From positions 421,664 through 485,663 of the forward strand of contig JARBUI010000002.1 in the NCBI GenBank assembly GCA_029239755.1: a stretch of DNA of 64,000 nucleotides, written 5' to 3'. The notes beneath the pieces are model-generated. The model saw nothing but the letters and a program-made list of their open reading frames with translations, was not told where the DNA came from and did not search any database. Shown here one piece after another: positions 63,627-64,000 of this stretch. A program made the translations under genes and the position numbers. Position 1 is the first letter of the stretch. The number at the start of each line of letters is the position of its first letter. The DNA comes from Clostridia bacterium. GTDB taxonomy: Bacteria > Bacillota > Clostridia > Lachnospirales > Cellulosilyticaceae.

Positions 63627-63679
63627 AAAATAAAGAATAGAGAAAACCCTTAAAAAGACTTTTCTCTATTCTTTATTTT
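63627..63679 (+). terminator. Terminator of the CBS-pair gene
   Basis: AAATAAAGAATAGAGAAAA pairs perfectly with TTTTCTCTATTCTTTATTT, a 19-bp stem with T-rich flanks. Confidence 0.92.
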
Positions 63680-63869
63680 GTCTATATACATAGCTTGGTT
63701 TTATTTAACTAGTTTTCATTTTCAATGAATGCATCTGAAAAGCAATCACTGCCATCGACTTTTTTATTAAGAAGCCTACCTTTTAAAAATCCTCCTAATC
63801 CTATTCACTTAATGATTTTACCCCTTATTCAAGTAAATGGGTTCTTTTAATAGGACGGCTTTACTATCT

Positions 63870-63998
63870 TTAGACTTCGAATTCGAATTCAAATCCTAAT
63901 TCCTCAATTGTAAATCGAAATGCAACCCTTACGATTCTAAATTGAGCCTTAATTCTTAAATTTAATATATATGCCAGGTGGTTGCACCTTGGCTTACA
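63870..63998 (-). CDS. Possible C-terminal fragment of a gene continuing past the window
   Basis: A minus-strand frame open from the right edge to a TAA at 63870-63872. The last residues read FRIVRVAFRFTIEELGFEFEFEV-like, with a regular alternation of aromatic and acidic residues. There is no start in the window. Forty-two codons are too few to be sure it is coding. The rest of 63680-63870 shows nothing recognisable. Confidence 0.3.
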   Translation of the reverse strand, partial: CKPRCNHLAYILNLRIKAQFRIVRVAFRFTIEELGFEFEFEV

Positions 63999-64000
63999 AA

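Noticed and set aside
1..64000. CRISPR arrays, insertion sequences, prophage and attachment sites
   Set aside because: No regularly spaced repeats, transposase or phage genes were seen anywhere in the window.

Overview
The window is a low-GC, gene-dense chromosomal segment from an anaerobic, endospore-forming member of the Clostridia. Sporulation is indicated by an alpha/beta-type small acid-soluble spore protein, a Spo0E-like protein, a GerMN-like lipoprotein/membrane protein and a CotE-like peroxiredoxin-chitinase. The DUF5721-like protein next to truA and several stalk-domain (copper amine oxidase N-terminal) surface proteins point to the Lachnospirales, perhaps a Cellulosilyticum/Epulonipiscium-type lineage. 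That placement is inference. No rRNA, tRNA, insertion sequence, prophage or CRISPR array was seen. Most of the window is core chromosome, with small accessory genes and RNA elements between operons.

Layout. 0-2 kb: purH (its last few codons lie off the left edge), preceded by a clear ZTP riboswitch with an attenuator. 2-6.5 kb: truA, a DUF5721-like gene and a 56-residue membrane protein, then SASP, htpG and a small unknown protein. 6.5-12.4 kb: a lipoteichoic-acid-synthase-type enzyme, an M15 D,D-carboxypeptidase, an orphan structured transcript, the CotE-like fusion and a HAD phosphatase. 12.4-19.6 kb: addA and addB. 19.7-25 kb: a small helical protein, a chemoreceptor, an SH3-NlpC/P60 hydrolase, a TIM-barrel protein, a YcxB-like protein and a Spo0E-like protein. 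25-38 kb: hprK, uvrC, a stalk-domain protein, uvrA, a DUF503 protein, a patatin, a GerMN-like protein, udk and uvrB. 38-53 kb: two large paralogous surface proteins flank a ZIP transporter, the conserved translation/termination cluster rho-rpmE-DUF1385-prmC-prfA, an EAL protein, a lone ilvN and a Lon-like protease. 53-56.4 kb: tsaE-tsaB-rimI, rubrerythrin, and ribU under an FMN riboswitch. 56.4-64 kb: suhB, then the selenium genes mnmH-selD-yedF behind a DEAD-box helicase, a candidate noncoding RNA of about 330 nt, a DUF6273/stalk protein and a CBS-pair protein.

How the genes work together. PurH synthesis is tied to folate/one-carbon status by ZTP sensing. UvrA, UvrB, UvrC and AddAB give excision and recombination repair. 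Rho, L31, PrmC and PrfA form a translation/termination block. TsaE, TsaB and RimI serve tRNA threonylcarbamoylation and N-acetylation. YedF, SelD and MnmH suggest selenium is used for 2-selenouridine in tRNA. SelD carries Cys, and no selA/selB/selC is seen here.

The best candidates for something new are: (1) the 61.49-61.82 kb RNA, which has a consensus promoter overlapped by a small palindrome, a perfect 12-bp closing helix and an intrinsic terminator, and no ORF of any size; (2) the 9.55-9.78 kb minus-strand structured leader or small RNA, with promoter, possible leader peptide and terminator; (3) the CotE-like fusion whose peroxidatic cysteine position is a histidine; (4) a GC-rich structured block and an inverted repeat bracketing the truA promoter. 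All start-site adjustments rest on visible ribosome-binding sites and are explained per gene.
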